From contig JAACFD010000117.1 in NCBI GenBank assembly GCA_009937555.1, positions 1 to 6,611 on the forward strand: DNA of 6,611 bases. The letters run 5' to 3'. A program made the translations under genes and the position numbers. Below, piece after piece: positions 1 through 6,611 of the stretch; the first letter of the stretch is position 1, and every line of letters starts with the position of its first letter. Source of the stretch: Chlamydiales bacterium (lineage in GTDB: Bacteria > Chlamydiota > Chlamydiia > Chlamydiales > JAACFD01). Under the pieces are notes generated by a model. The model did not search any database. It was not told where the DNA came from and saw only the letters and a list, made by a program, of their open reading frames with translations.

Positions 1-870
1 TACCTAAAAGAAAAGAGTAAAGATCCCGGTCAAATTAATAGTGAATACCTCGATTCACTAAAAGATCTTTTAGATAGCTTTTCCATCATGAAAGAAAAGT
101 TGAATGCTTTTCAACTTAAACTAGATGATGAGATTCTTAATCAGGAATTAGCCAGCGTAGCAAATAAACTACCTAAAGATGATGAACCTGTAAAACTAGA
201 ATACTCACCTGTTACTGCAGAAGATTTTCACACAACAACTGGAAATGCGGGCTGGCAGTTAAGCCCTGATGCAGCTAGTATTGCAACAGCAGATATTGGT
301 GAAATAAGCTCTCCAGAAGACTTAATTAGTATGTTCACAGATCCTAGCTCAAAAGTTATGAGCTGTTTAGCAAAGTATCTACAGGAAGGAGTAGAGAAAG
401 ATGACTACACTAAACTCTTTCAATTAAGCGATATTATTTTATCTCAATTGCCTCTACCTCCACAGGGTTTTATAGCAGCAGTTAGTGGTGGCATTTACGA
501 TCCAAGCAATTGGGTTGGTAAAGAAAGAGAGTTAGCTCAAGTGATGCACTACACTTCTAATATTATGCGCTATCACTATGCTGCTACTAAGCATATGATG
601 GCTATGGGACAAATCTCTAGACTATCTGCAGACTCTGTAGCCAATTTTGCCCAAGGTAAGCTTTTTGCTACCGCTATGAGTAGCCTACAAATAGGAGATA
701 TATTTGAAGGTCAGTACTTAGCTCAAAAGTATGATATGATTGAAGATTCACTACTAGATCTTATCCAAAATGGCCTTAACTGTGGGTCTCATCCAAAGTC
801 GCATGAAAAGTTATTAGCTATCAAAGATTTTGCTAATAAAAATAAGAAAATGGCGAATGGCACTCCAAAA
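1..870 (+). other. N-terminal visible part: helical segments of the giant protein (residues 1-290)
   Basis: Residues 1-60 are rich in Lys, Asp, Glu and Leu with amphipathic spacing, so they probably form long helices. Residues 61-110 are less regular, with GNAGWQLSPDAAS around Trp85, and look like a linker. Residues 111-290 return to helix-like sequence with regularly spaced Leu, Ile, Met and Ala. They include a local motif, LPLPPQGF, at 150-157 followed by YDPSNW at 166-171, which breaks the helices. Many Met and His residues (MHYTSNIMRYHY, KHMMAMG) lie at 182-203. No known domain is recognised. The assignment of structure is by eye only. Confidence 0.5.
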
Positions 871-3800
871 CCCAAACTTTTTTCTCCTCATCCCAATACG
901 ATAACTAGCTCTAGCAAACCTGAGTTTATTAAGGTACTAAAAGCTATTTCAGAGAGTAAACGAACTTTTTTCTCTCCTACAGCATATTCGCCATCAATGC
1001 TATATACTACAACAAGTGACTCAAAGCCTATTTCTTTAGATTTAACAGCTAGTCACCTCAATGACCCTTTAGAAATTTCAAGTTGGCCTGAAACTCGTTG
1101 GGACTTAACTGCTATAGGTAAAAAAGTTGCTGACTCAGGTGCAAAAGGACATCTAGGTCACTTTAATAAAGGTGAGCTTGGAGGAATGCTTAGAGCGGCA
1201 GGTGGTGATGAGGATTCACCTATCCTCCATGAAGCTATGATGTGCTCATTCCCAAGGCTTATATGGCCTGCGCCTATGCGCCAGTTACTTTGTATGCATA
1301 CAGACCTTCAAACCTTATGCGCTGGTAGAGATAGTTTTTTTACTTCCCTAGAGGAAAAAGGGGCAAGACTTGCTGATGAGAATACGCGAGCTGCTTTTAT
1401 AGCTGAGAATAAAGCTCAGCTACTTACCAGGGTGTTCACCCCTCCTACTTACCAGCTACTTGCTACGATAAGCTCCAGCACTCAAGCCTCATTTTCTTAT
1501 AATATTCAGGAGTTAGAACCTAGCGGAAATATTGACTATAAAGAAGGTTTTTTACCACTTTATGCTCAAAATAAGCTAAGACCTTTACTCTCACAAGCTC
1601 GAGCACAAGGACGTATCTTTGGTGGTGATTACGTGCGGGATTTCTCACACACACACGCTACTCCTAAAAGATTTTATAATATCAGCAGTTCGATTAAAGA
1701 AGACTACTTTAAAGAACTTTTTTCTCTATCAAGTGGTATTCCAAAAGAGCAGAGAGAGATGGAAGAGTATGCTTATGTCCATGCAGCAACAAGTCATTTT
1801 ATCGCCTCTCCGTTATTAGAAAAAGATATAGAAATTCAACTTATCAAAATCCTATCCAATCCTTCTGGAGGGATAAGAAACTTTATCAACCTGCTTAATA
1901 GAAATCCTGAAATTGCCTATCAATTTCCCGATATAATGGTTTTATTTAAAGATAAGTTATCTAATAGTTCGGCTATTAAAGAGGAATTTGGAGATAATTG
2001 GAAAAGTCTTTACGAACTAGTGCTAAATTTTTCAACAGGCTTTATTAAAGGTTTAGAGATCAATCACCCTGATTATAGAAAAAGCCCAGGTCTAGTAAAG
2101 AGTTATCAAAGCTTGGTCAAGCTAAATATTTTCTATAAAAATATGCTGTCAACTTCTGTTTTTTCTCCTAGAGCTGAAGGAGAAGAGTTAGCAGAGTATC
2201 AAGAAAAGATGCAAAGCTTTGTAGATAGTCAGTGTGAAAAGTTCACTTCGGAAAGTTTTGATCTTGCTTTAACAAGGAATTTAGAACAGACAAGGCAGAG
2301 CGCCAGTGCTAGTATCTTATCTGCTCTTAGTGATAACGCTAGCCTAAAAGGGAAAGTTGAAACTGTTACTCAAAGTAACCCTGTTGATCTTGAAGCTATT
2401 GGCTCTTGGGGTTTATCTACTTTAAAGAGCCTTATATCAGCTATTGAAGCAGAAGAATTAGAAGGTAGCGCTTTTATTATTGCTAAACTTAAGGACTTAG
2501 TTGCAGTAGAGGAAAGCAAAGATATAAAAAATCAAATCCGCTTAGCTTTTTATGAGCTAAAAGCAATAGATATACTAGAAACTTATGAGACAAAAGAAGT
2601 AGATCGTCTACTCGGAGAAGATGAATTAAAAGTTCTACTAACTTATAAAAACTTAAGCAATCTCTCCCCTCACTTAGAAAGACTAGAAGAGAAAGCTATT
2701 AGCCAAGAGATCAAGCTAGCGTTAGCTAAACACTCAGAGAAAATCTTTGCTTCTTTTAATGGCTTAGATTCAGAAAAAAGAGTTGAGATTTTAAACTACC
2801 TCTATGAGCTTGAGTATGGAAAGCTACCTGAGGGAAGTAGCTGGAAAGTATCTAGCGCTATGCCCTACTGCTATGAGTATGGAAAACATAGCGATTATTT
2901 AGCAGCAGCATATTTTAACGTAATAAGCGCTGGCTTTTACGAACCTGGCGGTAAAACCCTCAACCTATCTGAAAGAAAAGAGCTTTCAAGAAACCCTGCT
3001 ATTACCAGCTACTTTAAACATAACTTTCTTATCAAAAGCTGCAAAGCAAGGTTTTTTGAAAATAGTCAAACAACCTATGAATTTAAAGAAAAGGGAGAAG
3101 AGTATCGACTAGTTGGTCAAGACCCTAAGCTCTATTTACAAAAGAAAATGCATTTAAATGGAGAGGATGTCTGGGTAGAATTTGTAGATAAAAGCAAGGT
3201 TGTTTTTAAGGAAAGTTGCCCTGCTGTTTTAGATTCACCTCGTTATCAATACTTTCAAAAAGAAGATAAGACATTAGTGCTATTTGATAGCAACACATCT
3301 TGCCCTATAGCTGTTATAGCAGAGGGGAGCACTAGAAGACTTGACGAAGAGGGTAATGCCACACCTTACCTCTTATCAACCCTGATTGGAGAAGAATACA
3401 AAGGCAAAAGCTTTGAAACCCTTGAAGAGCTACTGGTATGGAAACATGAAAATCCAGCAGATAAGGGTGAGGATGAAGCTTTAATTAGAATCTATAGCCC
3501 TAGATACGAATCTACGATAAAAATCTATAGTGACAAACAGGTAATGGAAACCGAAGAAGGTAGCTATACTCTTGAAGATAGTAAGCAAAAGAGCCTATTA
3601 GAGAAATATCCTTATGGGCTTAGTGCACAAAAAGATGGAGAAGACTTTTTCTTCATCCCCTCAGGAATTTTATACTTTGATCCCGATGATCGCTATACAG
3701 ATACTGGTGGTCCTAAAATTCTTATGGACCATTATGATGGAGCACGTAAAGCTACTAGAAAGCTTTTAGATAAAAATGAACTAAGTCTATCGGATATTAA

Positions 3801-6611
3801 TAGAATAGAATATGGCCTAGCAAACTCTAAAGGCTTTATGAAGTTTAGAAAAGACCCTGATAATGTAGGGAAACTTCTGCCTTTAAAAGGTTTTGAAGCC
3901 CAAGGTTATGGAGAACTTTTTTACCTCAGCTTGACACAGCAAAATTATGAAGAAGCAGGTTTTTACTTAGAAAAAATCCAGCGCTACTGGAAAAATTATG
4001 CTGATTTAGATAACCCTGTTAACATGGCTCTTATCAAGTGTATCCTAGAAAATCATTCAAAAGATGAAGGGATTCACCATACGGTTTTAAGTTTAAAATT
4101 TATCGCTCATTTAAAATCCATTGCTTCTGTCCCCTGCACTGACGAGACTCTCGAAGCTATGCATACTAAACTAGCGTCTTCAAAACAGTTTAAAGAATTC
4201 TACGACGCAGAGTCTCCTTTAAGACAGGACTTAGATCACTTTTTTGTAGATGTCTTAGGATCAAGAGCTGTTAAAAGCGATAGTGGGTTTATACCTTTTA
4301 AAAGAGATCTTGATGTCAAGCTCACTCCATCAGGGGAAGTTGAGACAGACTTTTTCAATCTCTCCCTTGCTATGCATCAGCTAAAATATAGATACAGTCA
4401 ACTGCTCTCACTAAGTGAAAAACAAAACTATTTTACTGAAGAAGAACGTGAAGTTTTAGCTGTTGCTAGAATGCTAAGAGAAGAAGAGAGGGATGGTTCT
4501 GCGCCTCATAGCTTAGATAGAGAAAAGGTAAGAGCACCTGATTCGAAAAGCCTTCACCTAAATACTTCATTATTAGAATCTCTTGAGAGCCACTTTCTTC
4601 AAGAGCATCCCGAAGAAGAACTAGATAGCTATGAAAAAGGCGCTCCAGGATCACAATTTCAAAGAGAGTTTATCGATAATTATGCTACTTTATTAAAAGG
4701 GGCTACTGAAGAAGAGCTTGCTCTACTAAAGTTAACATTAGTACAAAGACTAGGGGAAAAATCAGACTCTATTGACCGGGAAGTTAATGATTTTATCAGC
4801 TGTATTTATGAAATTATCTTAGCTAACCCTCCTGAAGAAAGTTCTAGTGAAACTACTATCCCTTTAGATAGCTTAGCTACTGAAAAGCAGTTCTTAGCAA
4901 AACACTATCACTTTGATAAAACTCCTGGTGAATTAGAAGTAGAGCTAAAAAACCTAACAAATGAAGCGGGAGATAAAATAGCTTTTGGTATTTGCCCTTC
5001 AACTAATACTAAAGCTGATCAGGAAAAAGAAGGAGATGCCCCTGCATTAAAAGCTTATACGATTGTATTAGCTATCAATGGACAGGTATTTCAAGCTGAA
5101 GTATCAAAAGATGAGATAAAAAAACTAAAAGCTGGAGATCTGAAAAGCTTAATTCGTAGTGCGATTCAGAAAAGATATAGTAATGACTGGAGCTCATTAG
5201 GCATCTCAGATTACAGCTCTTGGCGCTTTGAGCAATTAGGAGAAAGCAGCCACTTCCGAATTGCAGGCCCTGGTGGCAGCAGCAAAACATTCTCCCTGGT
5301 AGGATCTAAAGACTCTTTATCTCTACCTAGCGCAGAGCAATTAAGAAAAAAATCTACTGTAAGTTTAGATAGCGAGAAGACAAAAGCTATAGGCCTTTCT
5401 AGTAACTGCAGTGTTCATTTTTATAACAATAGGGTTAAGCTCTGCCAACTGGAAGGTAAACCCAAAAAGGTTAAGCTAATCCTGACTAAAGAAGGCTCGG
5501 CTGAGTCCACTGTAAAAACAGTGACACAAGCAGCTCTTATGGATGGTGATCTTAGTTTACTTGATATATTTAGTGTTGAACTTGCAAGCTCTACTGAAGC
5601 TGCAAAAGCAGCTGCTAGTCGCATTACTCTAGAGGGCTCAAATTTTGATCAAAATAAGCTTATCCTACCAGGTACTGATGAAGCAGAATATACCTTAGAA
5701 ATGACTACTTGCCCTAACCTAAACATGCTCTTTAACCTATTTGAAAGAGCTCATCTCCCAAGTGAAGAAAAACGTACCCTTAAAGGACTTGATCTTGATA
5801 GCAAGAGTTCTACAAGGGCTTATTCAAGTAGTAGAGCTGACAAAAAAGCTTCTGCTCTAGCTAGCTCTGTAGATAGACTGCATGAGCTGCATGAACAAGC
5901 TGAAGAAATGAGTCCTCTATCTTTAGAAGAAGCAAAGCACATTCACTACCTTAACGCTTCTGGAAAGCCAGAAAAAGGCTACTTTAAACTTACTCAAGAT
6001 GATAGCACTGGGGATTACACTTTAGCATTATATAGCGATGAAGCGTGCACTGATGAACTATTAAGCTGCTTAAAAACTAAAGAGCTGCTGCAAGAAAGCA
6101 TTAGCTTAGATGATCATTTTAGCGCAGAAGATTTCAGCTTTCCTCACTGTAAGCTACAGGCTAGCTTTGCTCCAGGAGAAAATCAAATACTATTTCAAAG
6201 TAATGTTATCTATGAGTTTGAAGAGGATATATCAGCTCTTGAAGCTGAGCTAAAATCTCATACTCTACGCAGCGTAAAATCAGGAGTGTTAAAGGGCGAA
6301 CTACCCACTTTCACTCCCTTAAAAGGACTTGCAGATAGTGTTATAGCTGGAAGCGCTTCAGAGCTTATAAATCCAGAAATTGATGGTCTTGAAAGTGAAA
6401 GAGCAGGACAAAAAAAGCATCGCTTTTACGAAAGAATTGCCGATGCTTCACAAGATTACGATGAACTTGAAAGAGAGTTTATTGCCAACAAACTTCAAGA
6501 GGCTGATGAAGATTATCTTGCAGGTTGGGAAGCTAGCCTTATAGCCGAAAAGAAAGCCGATAAAAGAGTAGAAATACTTGAAGCTAATATCACCGAAACC
6601 ACTGTTGATAA
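1..6611 (+). CDS. Giant protein of unknown function, internal fragment (both ends outside window)
   Basis: Frame 1 reads through the whole window without a stop: 2203 codons plus two bases. In AT-rich DNA this cannot be chance. The translation has normal protein composition, with alternating helical and beta-rich blocks. No start is visible: the first in-frame ATG is at base 88 (Met30), the frame is already open before it, and no Shine-Dalgarno-like purine run precedes it. No stop is reached. I see no signal peptide, no 20-residue hydrophobic segment, and no nucleotide-binding or protease motif. There are 14 Trp and about 20 scattered Cys, which suggests a folded protein of a reducing compartment rather than a repetitive secreted adhesin. 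The function is not recognised. A loose resemblance in size and layout to DUF3638-type giant proteins of Chlamydia-like bacteria is the best guess (about 0.25). A large secreted effector of an intracellular bacterium is the alternative. Codon use looks uniform, with no sign of a frameshift or fusion joint. Confidence 0.96.
871..1080 (+). other. Ser/Thr/Pro-rich linker in the giant protein (residues 291-360)
   Basis: This stretch is rich in Ser, Thr, Pro and Tyr, for example PKPKLFSPHPNT at 289-300, ITSSSKP at 301-307, and SPTAYSPSMLYTTTSDSKP from 325. It has few helix-favouring runs apart from a short one near 308-320. It probably separates the first helical part from the next folded segment. 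This is a composition-based reading. Confidence 0.4.
1081..1326 (+). other. Compact Gly/His/Cys/Trp segment (residues 361-442)
   Basis: This segment differs from its surroundings. It holds three Trp (362, 367, 422), Gly-rich turns (GHLGHFNKGELGGM at 383-396 and AAGGDED at 399-405), and a cluster of His (384, 387, 410, 433) and Cys (415, 431, 440). The LIWPAPMRQLLCMH stretch at 420-433 looks like a buried core. A small folded domain is likely. Metal binding by the His/Cys set is possible, but the spacing matches no zinc motif I know. Confidence 0.35.
1327..3030 (+). other. Long alpha-helical region of the giant protein (residues 443-1010)
   Basis: These 568 residues are dominated by amphipathic, Leu/Ala/Glu/Lys-rich sequence with short turns containing Pro, Gly or Asn. 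Examples are helices at about 460-477, 595-620, 722-780, 806-882 and 886-940. The stretch 835-940 is especially charged and helix-like. This could be an alpha-solenoid or helical bundle. I see no convincing tandem helix repeat and no catalytic motif. The end of the region (PAITSYFKHNFLIKSC at 999-1014) leads into the beta-rich block. Confidence 0.45.
3046..3684 (+). other. Beta-rich block (residues 1016-1228)
   Basis: Alternating hydrophobic and polar residues with frequent aromatic residues and turns indicate beta strands. Examples are TTYEFKEKGEEYRLVG at 1024-1039, EDVWVEFVDKSKVVF at 1055-1069, KTLVLFDSNTSCPIAVIAEG at 1090-1109, LIRIYSP at 1161-1167, TIKIYSDKQVM at 1172-1182, and DFFFIPSGILYFDPDD at 1215-1230. 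The pattern of paired strands could be a sandwich or propeller-like fold. In giant DUF3638-type proteins I recall a comparable strand-rich part upstream of the C-terminal region, but this is a weak comparison. No active-site motif is visible. Confidence 0.45.
3886..4200 (+). other. Helical block with a TPR-like helix pair (residues 1296-1400)
   Basis: The stretch about 1298-1327 reads as two short antiparallel helices with TPR-style spacing. Small and aromatic residues in GYGELFYLSLTQQ (1302-1314) are followed by the turn and second helix NYEEAGFYLEKIQ (1315-1327). The Y-EEA-YLEK pattern is close to the second helix of a tetratricopeptide repeat. Further helices follow (NPVNMALIKCILENH at 1338-1352, HHTVLSLKFIAHLKSIA at 1359-1375), but they do not clearly repeat the consensus. 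If this is a real TPR-like fold, it would suggest protein binding. Confidence 0.35.
4381..4860 (+). other. Charged helical and acidic stretch (residues 1461-1620)
   Basis: The sequence is dominated by Glu, Lys, Arg and Leu. Helices are likely at 1461-1496 (ending in ARMLREEERD), 1521-1546 (with HPEEELDSYEK) and 1552-1612 (with KGATEEELALLKLTLVQRLG). A loop containing APHSLDREKVRAPDSK lies at 1501-1516. The stretch ends in a Pro/Ser/Glu linker (PPEESSSETT at 1610-1619) just before the hairpin-repeat region. It probably joins the middle helical block to the repeats. Confidence 0.4.
4900..5178 (+). repeat. Diverged hairpin repeat, copy 1 (residues 1634-1726)
   Basis: This copy begins with the element K-H-x-H-F-x4-G-x8-L-T (K1634 to T1653), which recurs at the same spacing at K1979 to T1998. 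It is followed by a strand and turn with AGDKIAFGI (1656-1664), then by a second hairpin starting YTIVLAING (1686-1694). A helix ending in the KAGDL motif (1710-1714) and LKSLIRSAIQ close the copy. Leu1690, Gly1694, Val1701, Leu1709 and Gly-Asp-Leu 1712-1714 align with copy 2 (Leu1828, Gly1832, Val1838, Leu1846, 1849-1851) with a single one-residue gap. The function of the unit is unknown. Confidence 0.45.
5251..5571 (+). repeat. Diverged hairpin repeat, copy 2 (residues 1751-1857)
   Basis: The copy opens with His-Phe (1751-1752) and the element P-G-x5-F-S-L (P1757 to L1766), matched at the same spacing by P-G-x5-Y-T-L (P1890 to L1899). A second hairpin contains VHF (1805-1807) and G-K-P-x-K-x4-L-T (G1819 to T1829), matched by G1988 to T1998 in copy 3. 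The copy ends with a helix carrying the MDGDL motif (1847-1851), equivalent to KAGDL in copy 1. The region between the two hairpins (1770-1800) is Ser/Lys-rich and probably loop. Confidence 0.45.
5656..6102 (+). repeat. Diverged hairpin repeat, copy 3, interrupted by a Ser-rich linker (residues 1886-2034)
   Basis: The first hairpin is the KLILPG element (1886-1891) followed by EYTLEM (1896-1901) and a short helix (NMLFNLFERAH). A Ser-rich linker of about 45 residues then interrupts the unit. The second hairpin starts at KHIHYLNASGKP (1979-1990), continues GYFKLT (1993-1998) and GDYTLALY (2004-2011), and is followed by a helix with LKTKELL (2024-2030) in the position of the GDL helix of copies 1 and 2. 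The match in this last helix is weaker: Lys-Glu-Leu replaces Gly-Asp-Leu. Confidence 0.4.
5782..5910 (+). other. Ser/Ala/Lys-rich linker inside the repeat region (residues 1928-1970)
   Basis: Residues 1928-1958 are rich in Ser, Ala, Lys, Arg and Asp, with short runs such as SKSSTRAYSSSRADKKAS (1934-1951) and ALASSVDRL, and have few large hydrophobic residues. This looks disordered. It passes into a short charged helix (DRLHELHEQAEEM, 1958-1970). Its position between the two hairpins of copy 3 suggests an insertion in the third repeat or an interdomain hinge. Confidence 0.45.
6151..6219 (+). repeat. Possible partial fourth hairpin element (residues 2051-2073)
   Basis: KLQASFAPG (2051-2059) followed by Phe2065 seven residues after the Pro, then QSNVIYEF, resembles the Pro-Gly hairpin of copies 2 and 3, where the aromatic residue is also at Pro+7. 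No second hairpin or GDL helix follows. The sequence turns into a Glu-rich helix (SALEAELKS, 2078-2086). It is either a truncated repeat or a chance resemblance. Confidence 0.25.
6361..6600 (+). other. Highly charged helix or coiled coil at the window end (residues 2121-2200)
   Basis: From about 2130 onward the sequence is almost free of Pro and Gly and very rich in Glu, Asp, Lys, Arg and Ala: RFYERIADASQDYDELEREF (2141-2160), NKLQEADEDYLAGWEASL (2163-2180) and EKKADKRVEILEANITE (2183-2199). Hydrophobic residues recur every three to four positions, as in a long amphipathic helix or coiled coil. It runs to the window edge, so its length is unknown. It may be a spacer or oligomerisation segment leading to the unseen C-terminal part. 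Confidence 0.5.

Noticed and set aside
88..90. In-frame ATG (Met30) as a possible true start of the giant gene.
   Set aside because: The frame is open from base 1 with protein-like helical sequence before it, and no Shine-Dalgarno-like sequence precedes it. The start is almost certainly upstream of the window.
1619..1819. A 66-codon open frame on the + strand in frame 2.
   Set aside because: It lies wholly inside the long frame-1 coding sequence, has no ribosome binding site, and its low-complexity product is unlike a real protein. It is a shadow frame.
4466..4654. A 62-codon open frame on the - strand.
   Set aside because: It is antisense to the charged helical part of the giant gene. Its Leu/Ser-rich product mirrors the complement of Glu/Arg/Lys codons, as expected of a shadow.
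5075..5290. A 71-codon open frame on the - strand.
   Set aside because: It is antisense to the repeat region, with a Cys/Ser/Leu-rich product and no promoter or ribosome binding site. Shadow frame.
5421..5624. A 67-codon open frame on the - strand with an Ala-rich start resembling a signal peptide.
   Set aside because: The Ala-rich start is the complement of GCT/GCA/AGC codons for AAKAAAS in the giant protein (residues 1867-1873). No independent evidence supports it.
1..6611. Surface adhesin or autotransporter as the identity of the giant protein.
   Set aside because: No signal peptide region, no regular Thr/Asn/Gly-rich repeats and no Cys depletion are visible. About 20 Cys and extensive charged helices do not fit that class, though the ends are unseen.
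1..6611. Modular synthetase (polyketide or non-ribosomal peptide).
   Set aside because: None of the core motifs of adenylation, condensation, ketosynthase or carrier domains was found in the translation.

Overview
The whole window lies inside one giant protein-coding gene on the + strand. Frame 1 is open from the first base to the last: 2203 complete codons plus two bases, with no stop and no convincing start. Both ends of the gene are outside the window. The visible part alone would be a protein of roughly 245 kDa. I see no second gene, RNA gene, mobile element, CRISPR array, promoter or terminator. The other short open frames here are shadows of the long one.

The DNA is AT-rich (about 35-40% GC by eye). 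It favours TTA/CTA for leucine, AGA for arginine and often AGC for serine, and this use looks even along the gene. That suits an AT-rich bacterium, for example a host-associated or intracellular lineage such as Chlamydiota or Legionella/Coxiella-like gammaproteobacteria. The window has no marker gene, so the taxon stays open.

Residue numbers below count from base 1 of the window. The layout is: a mostly alpha-helical N-terminal part (about 1-290); a Ser/Thr/Pro linker (about 290-360); a compact Gly/His/Cys/Trp-containing segment (361-442); a long helical part (about 443-1010); a beta-rich block (about 1016-1228); a helical block with a TPR-like helix pair (about 1296-1400); a charged helical and acidic stretch (about 1461-1620); a region of degenerate beta-hairpin repeats (about 1634-2073) interrupted by a Ser-rich linker; and a highly charged helical or coiled-coil stretch (2121-2200) running out of the window. 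There is no obvious membrane segment. About 20 cysteines are scattered through it, which fits a cytoplasmic or host-cytosol protein better than a surface adhesin.

No enzymatic motif could be recognised. The size and the helical/beta-rich/helical order loosely recall the giant proteins of Chlamydia-like bacteria that carry a C-terminal DUF3638-type region. That is only a weak resemblance from memory, and the diagnostic part would lie beyond the window. The most concrete new observation is the set of diverged repeats at residues 1634-2073, whose anchor residues recur at identical spacing.
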